A stretch of DNA of 14,318 nucleotides from Candidatus Methanophaga sp. GoMg3.2 (GCA_013180565.1 QBUN01000394.1:1-14318), one strand, 5' to 3'. Shown: positions 1 through 7,390, numbered from the stretch's first letter. Notes: a model not told the origin generated them from the sequence alone. A program made the numbers and translations.

Positions 1-2
1 CT

Positions 3-1376
<1,374 letters not shown>

Positions 1377-1385
1377 TTTTGATTA

Positions 1386-1396
1386 CCCCCCCCCCC
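1386..1396 (+). repeat. C11 homopolymer downstream of ligA
   Basis: An uninterrupted run of eleven C begins ten bases after the ligA stop codon. It is non-coding. Its exact length is likely to be unreliable in any sequencing chemistry, and it is one of several homopolymers in this window that deserve checking. Confidence 0.9.
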
Positions 1397-1438
1397 TGAA
1401 ATGTCTAAACTATCAATGCTAAATGAGAAGATGGTAAG

Positions 1439-1472
1439 AGGAAGGTATACAGCGGTTATGTATATCCTTCCT
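1439..1472 (+). terminator. Hairpin after ligA, possible terminator
   Basis: GGAAGG followed by TATACA (1440-1451) pairs with TGTATA plus CCTTCC (1459-1471), leaving one bulged T at 1465 and a 7-base loop. The flanking A1439/T1472 extends the stem. T-rich sequence (TTT, then TTTTT) follows within 20 bases. The place, about 65 bases past the ligA stop and before the next gene, fits a transcript end, but the element could equally be a regulatory palindrome. Confidence 0.45.
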
Positions 1473-1542
1473 GTTTAAGCTTTTTGTGTAGAAAGAATGG
1501 ATTTATTTTAGAGATAGCAATTAATCGGTTAGAGATGAAGAA

Positions 1543-1878
1543 ATGATTGCACAAAAACAAATAGAAAAGATACTTAAGATAATAGTGGATAAGTACAAAC
1601 CAGACAAGGTTATTCTTTTTGGTTCTTATGCCTATGGCCACCCTAGCAAAGATAGTGATTTAGACTTGTTAGTTGTAAAAGATAGCAATTTACCGCGATA
1701 CAAGAGGGCAAGGGAGATTAGAAAGCATCTTTGGGGAATTACTGATATTCCAAAAAACATTATTGTTTATACACAGAAGGAAATTGACGATTGGGTAGAA
1801 GTGAAAGAGGCGTTTATCACAAATATAGTGGAAAAGGGAAAGATATTATATGAAAACAAAAAGAGAATTAATAGATAG
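1543..1878 (+). CDS. MNT-domain nucleotidyltransferase (MntA-like antitoxin)
   Basis: This 111-residue protein belongs to the minimal nucleotidyltransferase family. Characterised relatives AMPylate and so neutralise a HEPN RNase toxin encoded next door. It carries the GSYAYG motif (G27, S28) followed by DSDLDLLVV with the metal-binding pair D39/D41, and it has the usual family length. At the third acidic position, normally an aspartate before a hydrophobic strand ending in V-Y/V-T, the sequence reads KNIIVYT with N72, which may reduce activity. The partner toxin gene starts inside its last codons (ATG 1850) in another frame, the usual HEPN/MNT coupling, but is cut short. The gene is AT-rich, unlike ligA, as expected of a mobile toxin-antitoxin module. 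Start ATG 1543 is preceded by a purine-rich GAGATGAAG. It stops at TAG. The family call is firm; function without a partner is doubtful. Confidence 0.88.
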   Translation: MIAQKQIEKILKIIVDKYKPDKVILFGSYAYGHPSKDSDLDLLVVKDSNLPRYKRAREIRKHLWGITDIPKNIIVYTQKEIDDWVEVKEAFITNIVEKGKILYENKKRINR

Positions 1879-1933
1879 TTGGATTGCTAAAGCAGAATTC
1901 GTTTTAAATAAAATTACAGTCACTAAAGATTAA
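1850..1933 (+). pseudogene. HEPN toxin, truncated to its first 27 residues
   Basis: A reading frame starting at ATG 1850, overlapping the MNT gene by 29 bases, begins MKTKRELIDSWIAKAEF, the typical first helix of HEPN-domain toxins paired with MNT antitoxins. It then runs through VLNKITVTKD to TAA at 1931-1933. Family members are about 110-140 residues long and carry the RX4-6H RNase motif near the C-terminus; here all of that is gone. The next gene starts 16 bases later. The 8-mer TCACTAAA occurs at 1920-1927 and again at 1940-1947, bracketing the break, which would fit a deletion or insertion junction. Call based on the first-helix resemblance and on the position after MNT. Confidence 0.7.
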
Positions 1934-1949
1934 AAACGATCACTAAAAA

Positions 1950-2642
1950 ATGAAAACAATAAAACAAGTTTTTGATGAGTTTCTGGAGGAACAGCAGGTC
2001 CGATTGAAGCCACGTACCTATGGCGGCTATGAGGACGCAATATATCTCTTTGAGCAATGCTTGAACAGTTATGCTTACCAATATTTAGACGATAAGGACA
2101 GCAAACTCTTTGATAAGCTCTATAATGAGAAAAATAAAGAGTTCTGTGAGTTATTTGGGCCTGATAAAATTGGATCCTCGGAAATTGGTGAATTCCTCGA
2201 TTATTTCATGATCAGAAAGGTGATGGGTAGTGAAGAGCTCATGAAAACGGTCGGTAGGGTCATGCGGAAATTTGTTAAATGGATGAATGAAAAGGGATAC
2301 ATGAATGAGGGAGAATACGATAATTCAGCGGAGATAGTTGATGAACTCAAGGATGAACTCCCGAAGGTGGTGGAACTATCCAGTTTGATATATGAATATA
2401 TTGAGGATAATCCACCAGAAGATTTCAGTGAAAGTGTGGATGGGTATTTCAGGGTAATAAAGATCGAACCGCGTAAATTGTGGCTTGAGGATTACATAGC
2501 ATGTGGAGGAACGCTAGGACCTGTTTCAGTTTCTACGGAGATAAGCTCAATGTGCAAAGAAGGATGGGTAATTTATCTTGAGCTAGGTAAAACTAGTAAA
2601 GGTTGGCAAATGTTGGTAAGTGGAACTGTTTATCCAAAATAA
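1950..2642 (+). CDS. Hypothetical alpha-helical protein, N-terminus resembling a recombinase core-binding domain
   Basis: A 230-residue protein I cannot assign to a function. The first 45 residues (FDEFLEEQQ, LKPRTYGGYEDAI, LFEQCLN) have the helix pattern and the LKPRTY..YE signature seen in SAM-like core-binding domains of tyrosine recombinases. The catalytic R..HxxR..Y residues are absent, so it is not an integrase by itself. Residues 60-150 are charged and helical. The last 75 residues look like a small beta-rich domain (YFRVIKIEPRKLWL, GWVIYLELGKTSKGW). It starts 16 bases after the HEPN remnant. Its stop is followed one base later by the start of the TPR gene, which makes it the first gene of a probable three-gene transcript. 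Alternatives include a DNA-binding regulator or a remnant of mobile-element machinery. The gene itself looks intact. Confidence 0.72.
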   Translation: MKTIKQVFDEFLEEQQVRLKPRTYGGYEDAIYLFEQCLNSYAYQYLDDKDSKLFDKLYNEKNKEFCELFGPDKIGSSEIGEFLDYFMIRKVMGSEELMKTVGRVMRKFVKWMNEKGYMNEGEYDNSAEIVDELKDELPKVVELSSLIYEYIEDNPPEDFSESVDGYFRVIKIEPRKLWLEDYIACGGTLGPVSVSTEISSMCKEGWVIYLELGKTSKGWQMLVSGTVYPK

Positions 2643-2643
2643 G

Positions 2644-2925
2644 ATGGCTACTGAAGATTGGGAAGAAGCCGCCAGATGCTTCTATAACCAAGATTGGAAG
2701 CGCCTCATAGAAATTAACGAGGCTAAACTGAAAGACGATCCGAACTCGGAGTTTTTGCTCTGGGAGACTGCGGACGCATACTTCAATCTTGGAGACTATA
2801 AAAGGGCACTAGAGATCGGAGAGAGGATTTATGAGTTGTATCCAGACAGCCCAAATGCTGAGGATATAATCGAGAGATCGAAAGCCATGCTAGAAAAAAA
2901 TGTCAAACAAGAAATATTCTTATGA
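2644..2925 (+). CDS. Small TPR-repeat protein
   Basis: A 93-residue acidic, helical protein starting at ATG 2644, one base after the upstream stop; an upstream GTG (2620) would overlap that gene and is less likely. The segments [23 protein letters not shown], split over two helices, and [33 protein letters not shown] match tetratricopeptide helices (W-x2-A-x2-Y/F-x2-G-x-Y-x2-A-x8-Y-P). About two repeats are visible, so this is a protein-protein interaction module without an enzymatic domain. It overlaps the next gene by 26 bases, indicating translational coupling. The partner is probably one of the two neighbours' products. No signal peptide or membrane segment is seen. Confidence 0.75.
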   Translation: MATEDWEEAARCFYNQDWKRLIEINEAKLKDDPNSEFLLWETADAYFNLGDYKRALEIGERIYELYPDSPNAEDIIERSKAMLEKNVKQEIFL

Positions 2926-3400
2926 AATGTACTGGTCGGATAGCTTAGAGAACAGCAAAATCTGTCCTAAATGTGGGACCGTCTTGAAAAATGAATATCA
3001 AACATACTTAGTTGCTGTAGAGATCAGAAAAGAGTCAGATCAGTATGCTACGGGAAACGAAGGAGGATACTTCTGTCCAAAATGCCCTGTGGTGGTTTTA
3101 GATACAGATACTTTTGAAGGAGCAGTTAAAGTGGCCGTGGAAACCCATAATCAAAATGTAAGCTCATTTAAATCCGCAGTTTTAGGTATAGCTGATTACG
3201 ATGCAATTCCAAAAGATAAAAGGGATAAAGAAATCGGGACGGAAGACAACCCACTACCACTAATATCTTTCAAAGATCGTTCAAAAAAGAACCCAGCCAA
3301 TAACACAAATTCAGCCACTTCAAGGAAAATTGGTCGAAATGATCCATGTCCCTGTGGGTCGGGCAAAAAATATAAGAAATGTTGTGGCAGACAGGCTTAA
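2900..3400 (+). CDS. Zinc-ribbon protein with C-terminal SEC-C motif
   Basis: A 166-residue protein with two likely metal sites. Near the N-terminus, CPKCG (C22, C25) and CPKC (C59, C62) form a zinc-ribbon pattern. At the C-terminus (about 144-163), [19 protein letters not shown] is a textbook SEC-C motif with C150, C152, C161 and C162. SEC-C is the zinc-binding tail first seen in SecA and found on many unrelated proteins, where it usually mediates partner binding. The middle (70-140) is charged and has no recognised domain. The start overlaps the TPR gene by 26 bases in another frame. Third and last gene of the run; function unknown. TAA stop; no defect seen. Confidence 0.8.
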   Translation: MSNKKYSYEMYWSDSLENSKICPKCGTVLKNEYQTYLVAVEIRKESDQYATGNEGGYFCPKCPVVVLDTDTFEGAVKVAVETHNQNVSSFKSAVLGIADYDAIPKDKRDKEIGTEDNPLPLISFKDRSKKNPANNTNSATSRKIGRNDPCPCGSGKKYKKCCGRQA

Positions 3401-3546
3401 CAACTTCGCATATCTTCCATCCGGTTAACCACCGACAACCATGTATTTAATGCTGTTATAAGATAGTAATATTGTTGGGCAATTATCACTAACTGCATCC
3501 GTAAAAAGAAAGAGATGTTAGTTAAGTGTATTAGGGAGGAGATTAG

Positions 3547-3914
3547 ATGTATCCTAAAGAGGAGCTTAGAGGTATTACAGGAGAGGCAAAATCCGCTTGG
3601 GTTAAGAAAGGGCTACTCTTAGTGATAAGTCTGCTCGAAAAGAATTTGGACTTACACAAGAGGAAATTCTTGAGGCCATTAACGATGGCAAGCTACAGTA
3701 CCGCACTAATGTTATATTCGGAAATCCATATTTCAAGCTGGTTCGAAGTGAAGTAGAAGCATTTGTAGATGAAAAATACGGTAGCAACTACCTTAAGAAC
3801 AAGAAAAACAAGAAAGAGTTGGCACAGGTCAACAAAGAATTGAAGCGGTTGAAAGCTCATGTGGTCTCTCTAGAACAAAGAAAAGCTGAACTGCTAGCTA
3901 GTCTTGATGAATGA
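3547..3914 (+). pseudogene. Small coiled-coil protein gene, broken by a one-base frameshift
   Basis: Two frames make one plausible gene. The first starts at ATG 3547 after GGGAGGAG and encodes MYPKEELRG...AWVKKG. The second is open from 3606 to TGA 3912-3914, has no start codon of its own, and encodes SDKSARKEFGLTQEEILEAI, then a GKLQYR..VIFGNPYFKL stretch, then a lysine-rich coiled coil (ELAQVNKELKRLKAHVVSLE). Adding one G to the GGG at 3610-3612 joins them into 122 residues. The second frame has good composition and heptad spacing, so it is the real coding frame; the open continuation of the first frame to 3756 is spurious. The LTQEEI..AI..GKL..R pattern recalls a helix-turn-helix followed by a coiled coil, as in small DNA-binding proteins. 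Whether the break is biological or a sequencing error is open. Confidence 0.6.
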
Positions 3915-4196
3915 ATATGCCTAACAAAAGCAAATAGACGAAAAATGAGTTAGGGTTACAAGACGTTATTTTTGAAAAAGGGGGCTATAATGCCGAGATA
4001 TACATGGGCGCTGCTGTAATGAAGGCGCGGGGGGTATACTAAACCTTGTAAGACCAATAAACATTTGGTCCACCGGCGAATATGAAAAAGGTTTTTAGGT
4101 TGAAAACGAATAAAATTTAAAAAGAAGAGGTATGCAACAGTATAAAAAACGCAGAGAGTAAAAATCATTATTAGCATTGGCCTAGCATCAATATTT

Positions 4197-4724
4197 TTGA
4201 CGGCAGTTGGGATAGCAGGTATAGACATTCCGCTCTCGAGAATTATAATTTATGCCTTCGATCAAAACCCCGCGGGACTCGATGAAGGTAACGAATGGGT
4301 CACTATTCTCAACCCCAACAACAAAAGCGTAAACATAGGAAACTGGACTTTAGAAACCACTAATGGCTCAACAGTAAGTATATGGATAGCCGAAGGCACT
4401 ACCCTTTACCCCGGAGCCTATATTACTTTTAGCCCTTCTTATCGCTGGATTGACAACAATAACGAATCAATAATCCTAAGAGATGCCGTTGGCGAAGTAG
4501 TAGATAGAACACCCGTTGTAAGCGATAACGAGTGCGATAATGAAGAAGCGAAAGAGTTTCTGAATGAAACGTGCATGTGGGAAGAGGTTAAGCTCGATGT
4601 AGATGATAAGAAGCAATATGACTCGTATTATAGGATACTGGCGGTTGTTTATGTTAATGAAACTAATCTAAATGAGAAAATGGTGCGAGAAGGATATGCA
4701 GAGGTTAAGTATACCGCCTTCTGA
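4197..4724 (+). CDS. Secreted lamin-tail domain protein fused to a partial staphylococcal-nuclease C-terminus; signal peptide out of frame
   Basis: From the TTG at 4197 the frame gives 175 residues. Residues about 15-105 form a lamin-tail (LTD) beta-sandwich (EWVTILNPNNKSVNIGNWTL, YITFSPSYRW, IILRDAVGEVVD), usual in secreted or surface proteins. Residues about 116-172 match the end of staphylococcal nuclease: EEAKEFL, YDSYYRILAVVYV with R146 at the place of catalytic R87, and NEKMVREGYAEVKY. The barrel part that carries the other catalytic residues (R35, D40, E43 in the S. aureus enzyme) is absent, so nuclease activity is unlikely. The true start is probably ATG 4132 behind AGAAGAGGT. From there MQQYKK leads, after adding one A to the A6 run at 4144-4149, into RVKIIISIGLASIFLTAVGIAG, a clear signal peptide split by the frame change. 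TTG 4197 itself cuts into the hydrophobic core. Confidence 0.72.
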   Translation: MTAVGIAGIDIPLSRIIIYAFDQNPAGLDEGNEWVTILNPNNKSVNIGNWTLETTNGSTVSIWIAEGTTLYPGAYITFSPSYRWIDNNNESIILRDAVGEVVDRTPVVSDNECDNEEAKEFLNETCMWEEVKLDVDDKKQYDSYYRILAVVYVNETNLNEKMVREGYAEVKYTAF

Positions 4725-4836
4725 GTTTGATTCTCGCGAGTGGGGAAGATAAAGTTATAAGGGCTAATGTATATGTTACAATTACCTAATTGAGGCGGAG
4801 GGGAAATGTGATAGAAGGTTCAACTATAAGGGGGGG

Positions 4837-4870
4837 TATATACAAAGTAAACTTCGGAGATACCGAAGTT
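4837..4870 (+). promoter_or_regulatory. TATA-like box and perfect inverted repeat before the CBASS operon
   Basis: GTATATAC (about 4837-4843) is a possible archaeal TATA box. AACTTCGG (4850-4857) and CCGAAGTT (4863-4870) form a perfect 8-bp inverted repeat around AGATA. It begins seven bases after the TATA-like box, where the transcription start would be expected, and lies 36 bases before the ATG. This is the classical place for a repressor operator; an RNA hairpin in the leader is the alternative. Confidence 0.5.
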
Positions 4871-4905
4871 ATCAGACATTGCTATGAATTTAGGAGGTGA
4901 GGGGA

Positions 4906-5787
4906 ATGTCAACAATTAGTTCTTTGCTTAGCCAGATAAGACCGAGTCAATCAGAAGTAGAACAGGCATCTAAATCGCATAATTATGTTAGAAACATCTT
5001 GAAAAAGAAAGCGCAAGACGCTGAAATTCCACCTATTGTTGATGATTTTCTTACTGGTTCCTATAAAAGAGGGACAAAAATTACACCTTTAGATGATATT
5101 GACGTTTTTATTGTTTTAAATGGATCGGGTCTTAGACTTGAGGATTTAAATAGAATTCAAGTTGAAGATGATACTTTTTTTGTGAATTTCAAAGATGATT
5201 ATGGCTGTTTAAGTTCCATCAAAATCTTAGAAGCGTTTAAAAGAGCTTTGTCTGATATTTATCCAGAGGTGAAAAGGGACGGACAAGCACTAAATATATG
5301 GTTATCCTCATACAATATGGGTTTAGACTTGGTTCCTTCTTTCACCGTGAAAGATGAGGATTATTATCTAATTCCTTCTGGTTATGGCAAAAATACGTGG
5401 CAAAAAGCGAATCCGAAAAAGGATGAGAAACTAATAAACGAGTTAGACAAGCATCATAATGGATTACTGAAGGATATTATTAGAGTGGTAAAATATTGGA
5501 ACAAAAAGAAAAATAGAAATAGGTTAAGGTCTTATCATGTCGAAGCAATTGCAATGAATGTATTTCAATTACAATATCAAAATTCTATAACCTCGTACAT
5601 TGAGGGTTTAAGAACGTATTTCCAAGACTTTGCAAAATATGTGAATTCTTGCCCGGATCCTACGGAGTTAGGGGAACCAATTACCAGCAACTTAGATAGG
5701 AATCAAATAAATCTTACTCAACAGGAAATTAGAAATGCTTTATTATGGATTTCGGAAGAATATTTGTTTAACTACTACATAGGTTAA
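4906..5787 (+). CDS. CD-NTase (SMODS-family cyclic oligonucleotide synthase) of a CBASS operon
   Basis: A 293-residue cGAS/DncV-like nucleotidyltransferase. Such enzymes sense phage infection and make cyclic di- or oligonucleotides that activate an effector. The active site is complete: GSYKRGT with G51/S52, DDIDVFIVL with the metal pair D64/D66, and the third acidic residue D141 in GLDLVPSF. The C-terminal helical half (IIRVVKYWNKKK, YHVEAIAMNVF) is typical of the SMODS group, and the length is normal. The start is ATG 4906 because GGAGGTGAGG lies directly upstream; GTG 4897 falls inside that ribosome-binding site. The effector gene follows after four bases. No Cap2/Cap3 genes (type II) or HORMA/TRIP13 genes (type III) accompany it, so a minimal type I CBASS is inferred. 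The gene is AT-rich compared with ligA and polX, as if acquired. The nucleotide product cannot be told from sequence alone. Confidence 0.92.
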   Translation: MSTISSLLSQIRPSQSEVEQASKSHNYVRNILKKKAQDAEIPPIVDDFLTGSYKRGTKITPLDDIDVFIVLNGSGLRLEDLNRIQVEDDTFFVNFKDDYGCLSSIKILEAFKRALSDIYPEVKRDGQALNIWLSSYNMGLDLVPSFTVKDEDYYLIPSGYGKNTWQKANPKKDEKLINELDKHHNGLLKDIIRVVKYWNKKKNRNRLRSYHVEAIAMNVFQLQYQNSITSYIEGLRTYFQDFAKYVNSCPDPTELGEPITSNLDRNQINLTQQEIRNALLWISEEYLFNYYIG

Positions 5788-5791
5788 TGCT

Positions 5792-6262
5792 ATGAGGGAT
5801 AAGAAAGTGATTCAACAAGAAGCTGAAAATGTAGCTTATACATCGAAAGGTCTATTCAAGACGGCAGACTGGTTAAAAAATCAGTATAAAATTTGCATAT
5901 TTGCATCTTTTTCTATTGGCCTTATTCTTCTGGGTTTTAATATTCCTGTCTCTCTTTCTAAGGCATTGGGAATTGTAAGTATAATGATTGGTATCATACT
6001 ATTGATTGGAGAGAAAGAATTTAAGAAAAATGAACAATATTATGAATTAGCGAACAGGTATTTAGGCATATACAAGGATTTGCAGGAAATATACTACAAA
6101 GGAGAAAATTCTGAAAAATTGTCCAATCTACGTAAACAAATAAAGAAGCTTGATGAGAAAACATCTATTTATCCAATTTCCAAAGTTGGTAGATGGTGGA
6201 GTAGAAGGGTGATAAAATCAGAGATGAATTTAGATTGGATTTATGAAAATAAAGATGAATAA
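5792..6262 (+). CDS. SLATT-domain two-helix membrane effector of CBASS
   Basis: A 156-residue protein with an N-terminal amphipathic helix, two adjacent membrane helices (about 33-49, IFASFSIGLILLGF; about 55-73, ALGIVSIMIGIILLIG) and a long charged cytoplasmic helical tail (76-150). This is the layout of SLATT proteins (SMODS- and SLOG-associating two-TM effectors), predicted from genome context to form a pore or disrupt the membrane when they bind the nucleotide signal. It starts four bases after the CD-NTase stop and is therefore co-transcribed, which strongly supports the assignment. The C-terminal WWSRRVIKSEMNLDWIYEN is the usual end of the family. It stops at TAA ten bases before the attC-like element at 6272-6363. 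The CBASS role is confident; pore formation is known only by family analogy. Confidence 0.87.
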   Translation: MRDKKVIQQEAENVAYTSKGLFKTADWLKNQYKICIFASFSIGLILLGFNIPVSLSKALGIVSIMIGIILLIGEKEFKKNEQYYELANRYLGIYKDLQEIYYKGENSEKLSNLRKQIKKLDEKTSIYPISKVGRWWSRRVIKSEMNLDWIYENKDE

Positions 6263-6271
6263 TGCAACATC

Positions 6272-6363
6272 AGATAACAAAGCGTATCTGGCTACGGTGC
6301 CTCGCACCTCCGCCCAAATTTGCCCTATCGGGCAAATTTCAGATACGCTCAGAACGTTTAGAT
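6272..6363 (+). repeat. attC-like structured palindrome 1, after the CBASS operon
   Basis: The outer arms AGCGTATCTG (6281-6290) and CAGATACGCT (6340-6349) pair perfectly over 10 bp. Inside are a small hairpin, GGTGC/GCACC (6296-6308), and a large one, AAATTTGCCC/GGGCAAATTT with loop TATC (6316-6339). On the left the arm is preceded by ATAACAA; on the right, six bases beyond the arm, comes CGTTTAGAT. This is the order of an integron attC site: AAC, arm, variable centre, arm, spacer, GTT. The 7-base end boxes match the RYYYAAC/GTTRRRY consensus only in part, with an extra T in GTTTAGAT. A second member lies at 9356-9446 with the same left end and the shared GCTACGG. It begins ten bases after the effector stop codon. 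A terminator alone would not explain the shared ends. Confidence 0.62.
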
Positions 6364-6744
6364 GTTTGAATTTTTTTCATTCTCATTCTTGGCGGCACCT
6401 TACAAAATTTCTCATGCCGCAGCTAACTTCCACCCGTGGTAGTCAAGCACTTCCTGGAAGATTTATACAATAAGGTTAATTTATGAGCTCCAAGGTATGG
6501 TGATCCACCAGAGCTCATGACCCCGATTCAAAATAAATTATACAATAGTAGACGTGCAAAAAGTGGGCACTTTTTAACATGCTGTGAACGGTCGCAGAGC
6601 GGTCATAGAATGGCGGATAGGAGAAATAAGAAAAAAAAAACAACGGATTTAATGAGATTTAGAAATTTAGAAAGTTGGAAATGTGCAATCAAAAGATAAC
6701 GGTAATTAAAGGGGGTACTGTTTGACTTTGATGGATCATAAGTA
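6364..6744. other. Intergenic stretch with several small palindromes, no supported gene
   Basis: I see no convincing gene here; a 60-codon frame at 6517-6699 has low-complexity basic composition and no family resemblance. Short inverted repeats are dense: GCGGCA/TGCCGC (around 6393-6418), CTTCCA/TGGAAG (6427-6460), ATGAGCTC/GAGCTCAT (6483-6518), and AAAAAGTG/CACTTTTT separated by GG (6558-6575). The 10-mer TTATACAATA occurs at 6463-6472 and 6538-6547, flanking the third of these. The last repeat ends in T5 and could terminate transcripts. The area may be decayed mobile DNA. Confidence 0.5.
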
Positions 6745-6900
6745 TCACCAACTCTCCATTTCTAACCCCCTTATTCTGTTATAATGCTTGATATTCCTTG
6801 GAATTAATTTTTCATTGTTCGCCAGTGCTATGCTTGCTACCAATATATCTATATCTCCTATTAGTTCTCCCCTTTCTTTAAGCTCGGAATTAAAGTTTAG
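6745..6900 (-). pseudogene. PIN-domain (VapC-type) toxin, C-terminal fragment
   Basis: On the minus strand a 51-codon open stretch ending at TGA (6747-6745) reads LKERGELIGDIDILVASIAL, then ANNEKLIPRNIKHYNRIRGL and EMESW. This is the C-terminal third of a VapC toxin: GD.DILVAS.A contains the third conserved acidic position, and TRN..HF..I.GL is the usual ending, here PRN..HY. It is preceded by an in-frame TGA at 6903-6901, with no start codon and no N-terminal half (first active-site aspartate and glutamate missing). Full VapC proteins are about 130 residues. A relic. No antitoxin for it is recognisable nearby except possibly the AbrB-like relic at 7160-7357, which sits with its own PIN fragment. 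Confidence 0.72.
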
Positions 6901-6993
6901 TCATAGCACGCATTTTTCGATAATCAAAAAATAGTCGCAAAACAGTCAGAAAAATTAGAAAGATTAAAATGGAGAATAAAAAAATTAAGGAAG

Positions 6994-7155
6994 TTAAATA
7001 AGGCGTTCCAAGAACTTTTCTGGTGTAACTAAAAAATCTTGTTCCATCCAGTCAAAATCATTGATGTTTGAGGTTATAAGCGGGCATTCAAGAATTAGCA
7101 TTACCGCTAAACTACCAATCATATAATCCCTTGCATATCCACTCGAATCCCTTCC
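6994..7155 (-). pseudogene. Second PIN-domain toxin, C-terminal fragment
   Basis: The minus-strand frame from 7155 to TAA (6996-6994) encodes 53 residues beginning GRDSSGYARDYMIGSLAV and ending DFDWMEQDFLVTPEKFLERL. The GR.SSGYARDYMIG signature and LITSNINDFDW belong to the C-terminal half of a PIN toxin family that is paired with AbrB-type antitoxins. The N-terminal half is gone: the fragment abuts the end of the antitoxin relic (7160-7357) directly in another frame, so an internal deletion fused the antitoxin end to the toxin end. An in-frame TAG lies just upstream (7158-7156). Toxin activity is excluded. Confidence 0.7.
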
Positions 7156-7159
7156 CTAA

Positions 7160-7357
7160 ATCTTCTTTCGTTTCTTTCACTGTCACATCAACATCCTAAA
7201 ATATCTCAATTCCCCCTTTTATGATGTCTTTAGCTCTTGTAATGCTCTAGCCGTCCTCCGTTTTTAGAAAGACAACTTCAGCTCCTGCTTTTATACCTAG
7301 GTCCACTCTTATTTGCTTGGGTATAGTAACTTGATATTTCTTTGTGACCGATACCAT
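7160..7357 (-). pseudogene. AbrB/SpoVT looped-hinge antitoxin (VapB-type) with two in-frame TAG codons
   Basis: Starting at ATG 7357 behind GAGGTG (7369-7364), the minus strand encodes MVSVTKKYQVTIPKQIRVDL and GIKAGAEVVFLKTEDG, the swapped-hairpin DNA-binding domain of AbrB-like antitoxins (V(T)KKYQVTIPK..R..LGI..G..V.F). Codon 37 is TAG (7249-7247), after which the same frame continues SITRAKDIIKGGIEIF. Codon 54 is another TAG (7198-7196), followed by DVDVTVKETKED. Relatives have an aromatic or other residue at the first and often lysine at the second, so both look like point mutations. The DNA-binding part before the first stop is intact and could in principle still be made. A TATA-like ATATAT lies about 20-30 bases upstream of the start. 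Orphan, decayed antitoxin. Confidence 0.72.
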
Positions 7358-7363
7358 TACGTT

Positions 7364-7390
7364 CACCTCTTTGTAATGATATATTTAATT
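7364..7390 (-). promoter_or_regulatory. Promoter and ribosome-binding site of the AbrB-type antitoxin relic
   Basis: On the minus strand, TTAAATATATC (about 7389-7379) resembles an archaeal TATA box, followed by GAGGTG (7369-7364), a strong Shine-Dalgarno sequence six bases before ATG 7357. Regulatory signals are preserved although the coding region behind them is broken. Confidence 0.45.

Noticed and set aside
1950..2642. Tyrosine recombinase or integrase for the attC-like sites
   Set aside because: Only the N-terminal segment resembles a core-binding domain; the catalytic R..HxxR..Y set and the domain length are missing.
3622..3756. Continuation of the ATG 3547 frame to TAG 3754-3756 as a 69-residue protein
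   Set aside because: The overlapping frame ending at 3914 has far better protein-like sequence and a coiled coil, so the second half of the 69-residue reading is out of frame.
4052..4070. Small inverted repeat GACCAA/TTGGTC
   Set aside because: Only 6 bp with a 7-base loop in AT-rich DNA; no positional relation to a promoter or gene end that I can defend.
6272..6363. Interpretation of the palindrome purely as a transcription terminator
   Set aside because: A three-way-junction layout with ends shared with the element at 9356-9446, and no T-run directly after the arm, fits a recombination site better; a terminator role in addition is not excluded.
6517..6699. 60-codon plus-strand frame
   Set aside because: No ribosome-binding site, a poly-lysine run from A-rich DNA, no family pattern, and it crosses a palindrome; most likely chance.
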